NCBI RefSeq assembly: GCF_002155905.1
Contig: NZ_MUMF01000433.1
Span: 1 to 43,338 of the forward strand
DNA length: 43,338 nucleotides
Direction of reading: 5' to 3'
From: Streptomyces tricolor
Lineage (GTDB): Bacteria > Actinomycetota > Actinomycetes > Streptomycetales > Streptomycetaceae
Shown: piece after piece, positions 16,757 to 24,721 of the stretch
How positions within the stretch are numbered: the stretch's first letter is position 1
How the letters are laid out: each line of letters begins with the position of its first letter
Position numbers and translations under genes: made by a program
Notes under the pieces: model-generated
What the model saw: the letters and a program-made list of their open reading frames with translations, nothing else
Database searches by the model: none
Told to the model about the DNA's origin: nothing

Positions 16757-17208
16757 ACGTCAACCTCACTCGGTGATCGCCGAGCGCTCATTCTTGGGAC
16801 GGCCGCAAAGGGAGCGCAAAGGGCGCGCCTACTACCTGGCCTAGTAGGTCGGCACGGGCCTTGCCAGGTGAGCCGAGAGATGCCGACTTCGCGACCGCGA
16901 TGTTTGCGCCAGGCTGCCGTACCGTCAGAAGCGCCCGAGCGGCGACGAATGCGGGAAAAGCCCGCGCGGCCGGCCCGGCATCTCCGGCACCGCGCCGTGC
17001 GCCCGCGGCAAGACGGACAAATCCCATTTGTCATGGCGGAGGCATCTACTATCCGTCCCGCCTAGTCGCCCAGCTCCGTGTGAGGGATGTCACCTCCCGC
17101 CAGGTCGCCGTCTTGTAAAGGCCGCGAAACAGCCGGGCAACACCGCGGCACGAACCTTCCTGCACTGCCCCGGGCCGTCCGGGAGCAGCGCAGGCAGAGG
17201 GGAGCGCC
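16757..17208. promoter_or_regulatory. Long intergenic region between CAP gene and NCS1 permease
   Basis: 452 bp without a gene. Near the CAP gene are two direct repeats of CGCAAAGGG (16804-16812 and 16815-16823), 11 bp apart or one helical turn, followed by a hairpin CCTACTA (16828-16834)/TAGTAGG (16842-16848). A short stem CTCGG/CCGAG sits just before the CAP RBS. The region probably contains the CAP promoter and a structured leader. No riboswitch family could be matched by eye. The half near the permease shows nothing clear. Confidence 0.45.
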
Positions 17209-18924
17209 GTGACGGAGATCGTCGACGACCAAGCGCCACCGGCCCCGCCCGGCGGCCGTACGTACAACGGCTGGACGCAGAACGACACGGTGGAGGACTA
17301 CTCGCTGCGCTACGCGCCCAAGTCCTTCCGCCGCTGGTCCCCGTACGTCGTGGCGACCACCGCCCTCGGCGGCATCGCCTACCTCGCGGACTTCGCCATC
17401 GGCGGCTCGATCGCCGTCTCGCACGGCTTCTCCAGCGCCCTGGTGGCGATCCTGACCGCGGCGGTGGTCATCTTCCTCACCGGCATCCCGATCTCGTACT
17501 ACTCGGCGAAGTACTCCATCGACATGGACCTGCTGACCCGGGGCGCCGGATTCGGGTACCTCGGCTCGACGCTCACCTCGGTGATCTACGCGAGCTTCAC
17601 CTTCATCTTCTTCGCCCTCGAAGGCTCCATCATGGCGCAGGCCCTCCAACTGGGCCTGCACATCCCGCTCGCCGTCGGGTACGTCGTCTGCTCGCTGGTC
17701 ATCCTGCCGCTCGTCGTCCACGGCATGACCGCGCTGTCCCGGATGCAGGTGTGGACCCAGCCGGTCTGGCTGGTGCTGATGGTCGCCCCGTTCGTGTCCA
17801 TCGCGCTCCAGGAGCCGTCCAGATTCGCGGAGTTCACGCACTTCGCGGGCGACTCGCCCACCGGCTCGACCGTCAGCATGCTCGGTGTGGGGGCGGGCGC
17901 GGGCGTCGCGCTGTCGCTGATCGCGCAGATCGGCGAACAGGTCGACTACCTGCGCTTCATGCCCGACAAGACCCCGCGGAACAGCCGGCGGTGGTGGGCC
18001 GCGGTGCTCGGCGCCGGCCCCGGCTGGGTGGTCCTCGGGGCGCTGAAGCAGATCGGGGGCGCCTTCCTCGCCTTCTGCATCGCCGGCAGCGTGGGGCTCG
18101 GCAAGGCCGACGAGCCGATCCAGCAGTACGTCCACGGATTCGGGACGTTCGCCGCGCCGGTCGCCCTGGGCCTGGCCACCTTCTTCGTCATCCTGTCCCA
18201 GGTGAAGATCAACGCGACCAACGCCTACTCCGGCTCCCTGTCCTGGTCGAACTTCTTCTCCCGGCTGACGCACCGCCACCCCGGCCGGGTCGTCTATATC
18301 TTCCTCAACGTCGGCATAGCGCTCGCCCTGATGGAGGGCGGCGTCTTCGGCTTCCTCAACACGGTGCTCGGCTTCTACTCCAACGTGGCGATCGCCTGGA
18401 TCGGCGCGGTCGTCGCCGACCTGGTCATCAACAAGCCGCTGAAGCTGAGCCCGTCGTACATCGAGTTCAAACGGGCCCACCTGTACCACTTCAACCCGGT
18501 CGGCTTCGGCTCGATGCTGATCGCCTCCGCGGTCTCCGTCGCCGCGTACTTCGAGGCCTTCGGCGCGTACGGGAAGGCGTTCTCACCGTTCCTCGCGCTG
18601 TTCCTGGCCATGGCGCTCTCACCGCTGCTCGCGGTGCTCACCCGGGGCCGCTACTACATCGCCCGGACCGACGACCTGCCCGAGCCGCTGCTCGGCGCGG
18701 ACGGCCTGCCCTCGGCCGCCGTCCTGACCTGCTCGGTCTGCGCGACCGGCTTCGAACGGCCGGACATGGCCGGCTGCCCGTTCCACCGGGGCGCGATCTG
18801 CTCGCTGTGCTGCAGCCTGGAGAAGGACTGCCACGACTCCTGCAAGGGCGGCCCGGGCGCGTCCGGCCCGGTCTCCCTCGCCCTGCCCGTCGTGCGGTCC
18901 GGCGAGCGTCCCGGACCGGGCTGA
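17209..18924 (+). CDS. NCS1-family nucleobase-type permease with C-terminal Cys-rich module
   Basis: 571 residues, GTG start with GGGGAG upstream. Residues 1-40 are hydrophilic and contain YNGWTQNDTVEDYSLRYAP, typical of purine-cytosine permease-like NCS1 proteins. About twelve membrane segments follow. NCS1 members take up cytosine, purines, allantoin, hydantoins or thiamine with H+ or Na+; the substrate is not predictable here. The unusual part is the tail (506-546), with Cys at 508, 511, 523, 531, 534, 535, 541 and 545 plus H526 and H542, probably binding zinc in the cytoplasm. I recall similar CSLCC-type tails on transporters linked to signalling, but cannot verify it. Confidence 0.85.
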   Translation: MTEIVDDQAPPAPPGGRTYNGWTQNDTVEDYSLRYAPKSFRRWSPYVVATTALGGIAYLADFAIGGSIAVSHGFSSALVAILTAAVVIFLTGIPISYYSAKYSIDMDLLTRGAGFGYLGSTLTSVIYASFTFIFFALEGSIMAQALQLGLHIPLAVGYVVCSLVILPLVVHGMTALSRMQVWTQPVWLVLMVAPFVSIALQEPSRFAEFTHFAGDSPTGSTVSMLGVGAGAGVALSLIAQIGEQVDYLRFMPDKTPRNSRRWWAAVLGAGPGWVVLGALKQIGGAFLAFCIAGSVGLGKADEPIQQYVHGFGTFAAPVALGLATFFVILSQVKINATNAYSGSLSWSNFFSRLTHRHPGRVVYIFLNVGIALALMEGGVFGFLNTVLGFYSNVAIAWIGAVVADLVINKPLKLSPSYIEFKRAHLYHFNPVGFGSMLIASAVSVAAYFEAFGAYGKAFSPFLALFLAMALSPLLAVLTRGRYYIARTDDLPEPLLGADGLPSAAVLTCSVCATGFERPDMAGCPFHRGAICSLCCSLEKDCHDSCKGGPGASGPVSLALPVVRSGERPGPG

Positions 18925-18930
18925 CCGCAC

Positions 18931-18967
18931 GCGCGGCGGCCGGAGCGAAGGCGTCCGGCCGCCGCGC
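18931..18967. terminator. Hairpin terminator between convergent genes
   Basis: A perfect 14-bp stem GCGCGGCGGCCGGA (18931-18944) with TCCGGCCGCCGCGC (18954-18967) and a 9-base loop. It lies 6 bp after the permease stop and 17 bp before the end of the convergent DUF2795 gene, so it probably serves both. Confidence 0.8.
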
Positions 18968-18984
18968 CCCGTGTCCGGTCGCCG

Positions 18985-19179
18985 TCACTCGTTCTGGAAG
19001 ACGGCCTTGCTGACCTCGGCGGGGTTCTGGAACTCCTTCTTCCCGAGGTGGGAGATCCGGTCGGTGATCTCCTTGGACGCGTGGTTCTTCTTGGCGACCT
19101 TCTGAAGCTGTTCGGACGTCGCCGGGTAGTCCACGCCCGACAGGGCTTTCTGCAGGTCAGGTGGGGTGATACCCGCCAT
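18985..19179 (-). CDS. DUF2795-like small protein
   Basis: 64 residues; ATG 19179 with GGAGG upstream. The segment ITPPDLQKALSGVDYPATSE and the following helix ITDRISHLGKKEF resemble DUF2795, a small actinobacterial domain of unknown function. No signal peptide or membrane segment. A second DUF2795 gene lies 360 bp away on the other strand, so they are probably related by duplication. The function is unknown. Confidence 0.8.
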   Translation of the reverse strand: MAGITPPDLQKALSGVDYPATSEQLQKVAKKNHASKEITDRISHLGKKEFQNPAEVSKAVFQNE

Positions 19180-19365
19180 GGCTCCTCCAGGCGGTGAGTT
19201 GGTGCAGGATCATCGGGCCGGCGCCGCATGCTGCGCCGGACTGGTCAGGTACCCATCCAGCGGAAGCGGATTCAGAGATTCCGTCGGTGATGGGTCTCCC
19301 GTCGCACGGGTACCCGGGGCTCCGGAAAGAGCGCGCCACGCGTGTGAGAGGACCGAGAGCATCCG

Positions 19366-19533
19366 ATGAGCGAGAACACACCTTCCCAGGCCGAGGGCGA
19401 ACGGGAGCCGGACGCCCCCGATACGGAACAGCCGCCGCGCACCACTCCGTCACAGGCGGAAGGAGCGGAGACCGGCGACGAGAACGCGAACGAGACCACG
19501 GACGAGAGCGACGACGCGCAGGGCGACGCGTAG
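19366..19533 (+). CDS. Small acidic low-complexity protein
   Basis: A 55-residue ORF, ATG 19366 with a weak GAGAG upstream. It is almost entirely Asp, Glu, Thr, Ala, Gln and Gly, with two copies of TPSQAEG (5-11 and 28-34). It should be disordered and strongly acidic. It ends 9 bp before the ATG of the downstream DUF2795 gene, whose RBS (GGGAGG) overlaps this stop, so the pair looks like an operon. No family is recognised. Real coding status rests on context and the internal repeat. Confidence 0.55.
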   Translation: MSENTPSQAEGEREPDAPDTEQPPRTTPSQAEGAETGDENANETTDESDDAQGDA

Positions 19534-19542
19534 GGAGGCGTC

Positions 19543-19866
19543 ATGAGCACGGCACGCACCAGCGTCCCCGAGGTGCTGGACGCGCTGAAGGACGTGACCT
19601 ATCCGGCCGACAAGGACCGGCTGGTCTCGGCCGCACGGCAGGCGGGGGCCTCGGATGAGGTCGTCAAGGCCCTGGGCGGCATGCCCGCCGAGGAGTACAC
19701 CAACCGCGCGGACGTGGCCCGGTCGGTCCGGGTGGACCCGGACTCGGACCTCGGCACCGACGCCACCCAGCGGGCGGAACAGGCACGGCACGGCGGCAAG
19801 CCGGGACTCTCCCAGCACCTGCGGGAGGAGCCCAGGACCCCGATCCAGGAGGAGTTCGACCGCTGA
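19543..19866 (+). CDS. DUF2795-like protein
   Basis: 107 residues; ATG 19543 with GGGAGG upstream. The first 65 residues (VPEVLDALKDVTYPADKDRL, then ALGGMPAEEYTNRADVARSV) match the DUF2795 pattern seen in the 64-residue protein at 18985-19179. The C-terminal 40 residues are polar and charged and probably disordered. It probably shares an operon with the acidic ORF before it. The function is unknown. General stress or cell-surface roles have been proposed for neighbours of such genes, but nothing here proves it. Confidence 0.8.
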   Translation: MSTARTSVPEVLDALKDVTYPADKDRLVSAARQAGASDEVVKALGGMPAEEYTNRADVARSVRVDPDSDLGTDATQRAEQARHGGKPGLSQHLREEPRTPIQEEFDR

Positions 19867-19886
19867 TCACACCGGACCGGACCGCC

Positions 19887-19934
19887 TTGACGGCCCGGGG
19901 CGGCGGTCCTAGCGTCGGTGGTCATGTCTGGACA
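19887..19934 (+). promoter_or_regulatory. Promoter and operator-like site for the permease-hydrolase-GntR operon
   Basis: TTGACG (19887-19892), exactly 17 bp, then TAGCGT (19910-19915) is a good vegetative promoter match. Ten bases later lies TGTCTGGACA (19925-19934), an inverted repeat with GTC/GAC arms like HutC/DasR-type GntR operators (GTCTAGAC core). It covers the expected start of transcription. The GntR regulator encoded at the end of this operon is the likely binder. Confidence 0.6.
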
Positions 19935-19955
19935 GGTAGGGCAGGTGGCGCGGCG

Positions 19956-21461
19956 ATGACGCATCCGCACGACCCTCTCGGCAGCGGAGCCGCCGGCCAC
20001 CCCCTCCAGGTGGAGACGCACGGGCTCGACGTGATCGAGGACGCGGAGCGCAGAGGCACCCCGCGCTCCCTGTTCTGGCCCTGGTTCGGAGCCAACGTCT
20101 CCGTCCTCGGCCTCAGCTACGGCGCCTTCGCGCTCGGCTTCGGCATCTCCTTCTGGCAGGCCCTGGCCGCCGGTGTGCTCGGCATCACCGGCTCGTTCCT
20201 GCTGTGCGGTCTCATCGCGGTCGCCGGGAAGCGCGGCTCGGCACCGACCATGGTGCTCAGCCGGGCCGCCTACGGCGTGCGCGGCAACCGGCTGCCGTCC
20301 GTCGTCTCCTGGATGCTCACCGTCGGCTGGGAGACGGTCCTGACCGCGCTCGCCACGATGGCCACCGCCACCGTCTTCAGCAGCCTCGGCTGGGGCGGCG
20401 GCACCGAGACCAAGGCGGTCGCCCTCCTGGTGGTGGCCGCGCTCACCGTCGTCGGCGGGGTCATGGGGTTCGACCTGATCATGCGGCTGCAGACCTGGAT
20501 CACCCTGATCACGGGCGTCCTCACCCTCGTCTACATCGCCCTGGTCGCCGACCACATCCACTGGGGCACGGTCGACGCCGTCCCGGCCGGATCGGCACAG
20601 CAGTTCATCGGCGCGGTGGTGTTCATGATGACCGGCTTCGGCCTCGGCTGGGTCAACGCCGCCGCCGACTACTCCCGCTACCTGCCGCGCGGCTCCTCCA
20701 GCCGGGGGGTGATCGGCTGGACCGCCTTCGGCGCCTCCCTGGCCCCCTTCGTCCTGCTGGTCTTCGGCCTGCTGCTGGCCGGCGCCTCCGAGCGGCTGAG
20801 CACAGCGATCGCGGCCGACCCGATCGGCGCGCTGACCACGCTCCTGCCCACCTGGTTCCTGGTGCCGTTCGCCGTGGTCGCCGTCCTGGGCCTGGTCGGC
20901 GGTGCCGTCCTCGACATCTACTCCTCCGGCCTGGCCCTGCTCGCGGCCGGGCAGCGGGTGCCCCGCTATCTGGCCGCGCTCTTCGACGGGCTGCTGATGA
21001 TCGCCGGCGCGATCTACATCGTGTTCTTCGCCGACGACTTCCTCGGCCAGTTCATGGGTTTCCTCACCACACTCGGCGTGCCCATCGCCGCCTGGGCCGG
21101 CGTGATGCTCGCCGACCTGGCGCTGCGCCGCCGCGACTACGACGACGGCGACCTGTTCCGCCCGCACGGCCGCTACGGCGACGTCCCGCTCGTCCCGCTG
21201 TGCCTCACCCTCGCCGCCACGGCCGTCGGCTGGGGCCTGGTCACGAACACCGCCGCACGCTGGCTGACCTGGCAGGGCTATCTGCTGGAGCCGCTCGGCC
21301 TCGGCGGCAGGACCGGCGCCTGGGCCTACGCCAACCTGGGCGTCCTGGTCGCCCTGGCGCTCGCCTTCCTCGGTACGCTGCTGCTGGGCCGGGGCCGGGT
21401 GCGGGCCCAGGAGGCCCAGGCGCCGAGCCCGGCGCTCGATGCGCAGGTGGTGAACCGGTGA
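19956..21461 (+). CDS. NCS1-family permease (cytosine permease-like)
   Basis: 501 residues; ATG 19956 with AGGTGG upstream. The N-terminus LDVIEDAERRGTPRSLFWPWFGANVSV is the typical CodB/PurP-type NCS1 start, and about twelve membrane helices follow, including the conserved WVNAAADYSRYLPR. It is probably a proton-coupled importer of a pyrimidine, purine or related nitrogen compound. It is the first gene of an operon with an isochorismatase-fold hydrolase and a GntR regulator, suggesting uptake and hydrolysis of an amide- or ureido-containing compound. It lacks the Cys-rich tail of the other NCS1 gene at 17209. Confidence 0.9.
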   Translation: MTHPHDPLGSGAAGHPLQVETHGLDVIEDAERRGTPRSLFWPWFGANVSVLGLSYGAFALGFGISFWQALAAGVLGITGSFLLCGLIAVAGKRGSAPTMVLSRAAYGVRGNRLPSVVSWMLTVGWETVLTALATMATATVFSSLGWGGGTETKAVALLVVAALTVVGGVMGFDLIMRLQTWITLITGVLTLVYIALVADHIHWGTVDAVPAGSAQQFIGAVVFMMTGFGLGWVNAAADYSRYLPRGSSSRGVIGWTAFGASLAPFVLLVFGLLLAGASERLSTAIAADPIGALTTLLPTWFLVPFAVVAVLGLVGGAVLDIYSSGLALLAAGQRVPRYLAALFDGLLMIAGAIYIVFFADDFLGQFMGFLTTLGVPIAAWAGVMLADLALRRRDYDDGDLFRPHGRYGDVPLVPLCLTLAATAVGWGLVTNTAARWLTWQGYLLEPLGLGGRTGAWAYANLGVLVALALAFLGTLLLGRGRVRAQEAQAPSPALDAQVVNR

Positions 21462-21501
21462 GCGCCGCCGGCCGCGCCGCCCGGAAGGGGGTGCGCCTCC
21501 C

Positions 21502-22053
21502 ATGAGCGCAGGACATCTCGCCGTCATCGACATGCAGCGCGTCTTCGCCGACCCGGCGAGCCCCTGGGCCACCCCCCGGTACGCCGACGCGGCGGCCGGC
21601 GTCCACGCCCTGCTGCCCGCCTTCGCCGGGCGGGTCACCTTCACCCGCTTCCTGGCCCCGCGGGAGCCCGTCGGCGCCTGGCGCGCCTACTACGAGCAGT
21701 ACCCCTTCGCCCGCCGCCCCCCGGATGCCGAACTCTGGGCCCTCACCGACGAGTTCGCCGGTCTCGCCGACCACGTCCTGGACACCGCCACCTTCGGCAA
21801 GTGGACCCCCGAACTCGCCGCCCGGACCGGCCCGGACGGCCGCCTGGTCCTGGCCGGTGTCAGCACCGACTGCTGTGTGCTGTCCACCGCCCTGGCCGCC
21901 GCGGACGCCGGCGCCGAGGTACTGGTCGTCGCGGACGCCTGCGCCGGCGTGGACGACGACTCCCACCTCAAGGCGCTGCAGATCATGGAGCTGTACCGGC
22001 CGCTGGTCCGGGTCACCACCATCGCCGACCTGCTCGCCGAGGCCGGGCCGTGA
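21502..22053 (+). CDS. Isochorismatase-fold cysteine hydrolase
   Basis: 183 residues; ATG 21502, with GGAAGGGGG about 10 bases upstream. The catalytic triad of cysteine hydrolases is visible: D10 (VIDMQ), K100 (FGKWTPEL) and C125 (GVSTDCCV). This fits amidohydrolases such as nicotinamidase, N-carbamoylsarcosine amidase, ureidoacrylate or biuret hydrolase rather than true isochorismatase. It sits between an NCS1 permease and a GntR regulator, so it probably breaks down the imported compound to release ammonia or carbamate. The substrate is open. Confidence 0.88.
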   Translation: MSAGHLAVIDMQRVFADPASPWATPRYADAAAGVHALLPAFAGRVTFTRFLAPREPVGAWRAYYEQYPFARRPPDAELWALTDEFAGLADHVLDTATFGKWTPELAARTGPDGRLVLAGVSTDCCVLSTALAAADAGAEVLVVADACAGVDDDSHLKALQIMELYRPLVRVTTIADLLAEAGP

Positions 22054-22757
22054 CCGGCGTCCCGCTCAAGCACCAGCGGATCGGCCGGATCCTCGCCACG
22101 GAGATCCGCACCGGCGGCCACCCGGCCGGCGAGCGGCTGCCCGGCGAGCACGCCCTCGCCGCGCGGTTCGGTGTCAGCCGTACGACCATCCGCGCGGCCC
22201 TCGCCGAACTGACCGAGCAGGGCCTGATCACCACCCGCACGGGCAAGGGCTCCTACGTCGTCTTCGACGGCCGCCCACCGGACGACCGCCCCGGCCGGGC
22301 CCGCGCGCTCGCCCTGCGGGACGTGGACAGCACCGTGCGGACCCTCGCCGTACGCGAGATCCGCGACAGCGCGCTGGCCGCCGGACTCGGCCTGGAGAAG
22401 GACGCCTTCGTGTGCGTGGAGCGGACCCGGGAACGGGTCCCGGACGGGACCGTGCTGTCGTACGAGCGCACCTTCCTGCCGCCGGTGCCCGGGGTCCGCG
22501 AGCTGCCCGCCCGGGGCCTCGGCCAGGAGCCCCTCGCCGAGGTGCTGCGACGGGCCGGGCTGCGGCCCGACCACGGGGAGCAGCGGGTGTCCGGACACCG
22601 CATCGACGCCCGGGAGGCCGGGCTGCTGCGCCGCGCGCCGGGCGACTGGTTCCTCGCCGGGCGCCGCACCAGCCGGGCCGCCGACGGCTCCTTCGTGGAG
22701 CACGTCGTCAGCCTGCTCGACCCCGACCACTTCGAGCTGACCGTCGCCTTCGGGTGA
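22050..22757 (+). CDS. GntR-family regulator, HutC/UTRA type
   Basis: 235 residues; GTG 22050 overlaps the hydrolase stop (GTGA), so translation is coupled. The N-terminal winged helix (HALAARFGVSRTTIRAALAE, then KGSYV) is GntR. The rest fits a UTRA ligand domain (EVLRRAGL, EAGLLRRAPGDWFL, DGSFVEHVVSLLDPDHFEL). It probably senses the substrate of the permease/hydrolase and represses the operon from the TGTCTGGACA site at 19925-19934. That link is inference. Confidence 0.9.
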   Translation: MTGVPLKHQRIGRILATEIRTGGHPAGERLPGEHALAARFGVSRTTIRAALAELTEQGLITTRTGKGSYVVFDGRPPDDRPGRARALALRDVDSTVRTLAVREIRDSALAAGLGLEKDAFVCVERTRERVPDGTVLSYERTFLPPVPGVRELPARGLGQEPLAEVLRRAGLRPDHGEQRVSGHRIDAREAGLLRRAPGDWFLAGRRTSRAADGSFVEHVVSLLDPDHFELTVAFG

Positions 22758-23238
22758 GCGCCGCACGCGGACCGCGACGCCGCCCACCCCGCCGCCGCGC
22801 GTCCCCGGGTCAGGCGCGCCCCGCACCCCGTCGAGTGCCACGGCGAGCACCGGGGGCACAGGCGTCCACGTCCCCCGGTGCCGGCGCGCCGGGCCAGGTC
22901 ACCCCCGGCACCTCGGGCAGCCCACCGGTGACCCGGTGGCCCGGCTCCGGGACTCCGTCCACCGCGTGGACGCCCCGATGGACGAAGGCCGCCGCCTCGG
23001 CGTCGCGGAACAGGGGTGCGTCCGCATGCGGCCACGCCCGAGCGCGCCGGGCGCGCGCGGGTGACGATGCCCGGCGCTGACCGCTTCCCGGCCGCCGCCG
23101 TCCTCATCGGCTCCCCACCGGACGTCCCCCCGATCCCCACGCATGCCCGGCACCCCACCGGGTACGCGAGGCGGGAGCACGCCGGGCACCAGCCTGCCCG
23201 GAGCGCCCGTACGACCGCCCGCTACCTGGGGATCAACC
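22758..23238. other. 480-bp stretch without a convincing gene
   Basis: All long frames here are Arg/Pro/Gly-rich shadows. One minus-strand frame (about 23055 down to 22815) reads like real protein in part (FRDAEAAAFVHRGVHAVDGV), but has no start or RBS and meets a stop upstream, so it may be a decayed gene fragment. The 3' part should hold the promoter of the SseB-like gene; no boxes stand out. Confidence 0.4.
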
Positions 23239-23637
23239 ATGGAGACACCCGCACACGAGGGCCTGCCGACGCCGGCCCAGCAGGCACTGGACGCGCTGGC
23301 CGTGAACGCCGAGGACCAAGCCGCGCTGGACACCCTCGCCCACAGTGACGTACTCGTCCCGGTACCGGACGACGCGATGGACGGGAACGGCGCCGACGCG
23401 ACGTCGGTGGCCCTGCCCGTTCTGGAGCAGCCCGGGGGCGAACCGGTCGTCCCGGTGTTCACCTCGGAGGGCGAGATGGCGGAGCTGCTGCCGTTCGTCT
23501 CGCGGTACCGCCTGATCCCGCTCGGCGCGCTCGCCGCACAGTGGCCCGAGGGAGAGCTGTCCCTCGCCATCGACGGCAGCTCAGCCCACGGGCTCACCCT
23601 CACCTCCCAGGGAGTGCGCACTCTGCTGGCCCGGTGA
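23239..23637 (+). CDS. SseB-family protein
   Basis: 132 residues; ATG 23239 with GGGGATC upstream. The order of motifs VLVPVPDD, PVVPVFTSEGEMAELLP and LAIDGSSAHGLTLT is that of the SseB N-terminal domain, common in actinobacteria and of unknown role; enhanced-serine-sensitivity and secretion-linked roles are known only for enterobacterial relatives. No signal peptide. It stands alone 190 bp before pqqB, with no evidence of a shared job. Confidence 0.75.
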   Translation: METPAHEGLPTPAQQALDALAVNAEDQAALDTLAHSDVLVPVPDDAMDGNGADATSVALPVLEQPGGEPVVPVFTSEGEMAELLPFVSRYRLIPLGALAAQWPEGELSLAIDGSSAHGLTLTSQGVRTLLAR

Positions 23638-23830
23638 ACCGGCGCCCCGAAGAAGCGCGCGCGAAGCGGCGCGGGCGACCGCACACCACCCGCACCGGCG
23701 TACGCCACCCGGAACCCTCCCGCCGAAGGACGGCCGGAACTGCCCCCTGCCACCGGTAGTCACCGGCCTCCGCACAGGGAAGATCCCAGCGGGAGACAAG
23801 TTCCGGGCGAGCGTGAAGGAGCCGATGGTC

Positions 23831-24721
23831 GTGAGGGTCGTCCTGCTGGGCACCGCCGCCGGGGGCGGCTTCCCGCAGTGGAACTGCGCCTGCGCGCTCT
23901 GCACCGCCGCCCGGGACGGCAAGCTGCCCTCCCGGACCCAGGAGTGCGCCGCCGTCACCGGCAACGGCCGCGACTGGTGGCTGCTGAACGCCTCGCCCGA
24001 CCTGCGGACACAGCTCACCACGACTCCGCCCCTGTGGCCCGGGCCCGGCCCCCGGGACACGCCGCTGCGCGGAGTGCTGCTCACCGACGCCGAGGCCGAC
24101 CACGTGACCGGCCTGACCGAGCTGCGCGGAGCGGCCGGCCTGAAGGTCTACGCCGCGCCGCCGGTGCGCTCCGTCCTCGCCCCCGCCCGCGCCGCGCTCG
24201 ACCGCTACGCCTCCTGGGAGTGGGCGGACAGCCTGGCCGACGGCGGGTTCGTGCTGGCCGGCGGGCTCGTCGTCACCGCCCATCCGGTGGGGACGAAGAT
24301 CCCGAAGTACGTACCGGCGCAGGGCCCCGTGCCCGCGGGGCCGTGGGTGACGGCGTACCGCGTCGAGGACCTGGCCAGCGGGGGAGTGCTGGTGTACGCG
24401 CCCTGCGTCGGCGCCTGGAGCCCCGTCCTGGACGCGCTGTGCGCCGACGCCGACTGCGTGCTGCTGGACGGCACGTTCTTCGCCGCCGACGAGATGGGCA
24501 CGGCGGTGCGCTCCGGGGCAGGTCAGGCCGCCATGGGCCATCTTCCGGTCAGCGGACCGGACGGCTCCCTCGCCGCACTGGCCCGCCATCCCGGTCCGCG
24601 CCGGATCTACACCCACCTCAACAACACCAACCCGCTGCTCGACCCCGCCTCGCCCGCCCGCGCCCACGTGAGCGAACACGGCGCCGAGGTCCTGCCGGAC
24701 GGGAGCGAGCTGGTGCTGTGA
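23831..24721 (+). CDS. pqqB: PqqB-like metallo-beta-lactamase-fold protein
   Basis: 296 residues. GTG 23831 is chosen because AAGGAG (23816-23821) is 9 bases away, whereas an ATG at 23825 is only 3 bases away, and the protein then starts like known PqqB (MRVVLLGTAAGGGFPQWNC). The Cys cluster NCACALC, the metal-binding region TDAEADHVTGL and the C-terminal HLNNTNPLLD are PqqB hallmarks. PqqB hydroxylates the tyrosine of the processed PqqA peptide in PQQ synthesis. No pqqA, pqqC, pqqD or pqqE is seen in the window, so the gene is orphaned here. A PQQ role via distant genes, or another peptide substrate, remains open. Confidence 0.9.
   Translation: MRVVLLGTAAGGGFPQWNCACALCTAARDGKLPSRTQECAAVTGNGRDWWLLNASPDLRTQLTTTPPLWPGPGPRDTPLRGVLLTDAEADHVTGLTELRGAAGLKVYAAPPVRSVLAPARAALDRYASWEWADSLADGGFVLAGGLVVTAHPVGTKIPKYVPAQGPVPAGPWVTAYRVEDLASGGVLVYAPCVGAWSPVLDALCADADCVLLDGTFFAADEMGTAVRSGAGQAAMGHLPVSGPDGSLAALARHPGPRRIYTHLNNTNPLLDPASPARAHVSEHGAEVLPDGSELVL

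Noticed and set aside
16757..17040. c-di-AMP (ydaO-type) riboswitch before the CAP gene
   Set aside because: Such riboswitches precede wall-hydrolase genes in Streptomyces, but the conserved core sequence could not be found on the minus strand by eye.
22253..23158. Long minus-strand frame opposite gntR and the gap after it
   Set aside because: Arg/Gly/Pro-rich shadow of the real plus-strand gene, with no RBS.
23638..23830. pqqA-like precursor upstream of pqqB
   Set aside because: No short frame with a start, RBS and the Glu-Tyr core was found in this gap.
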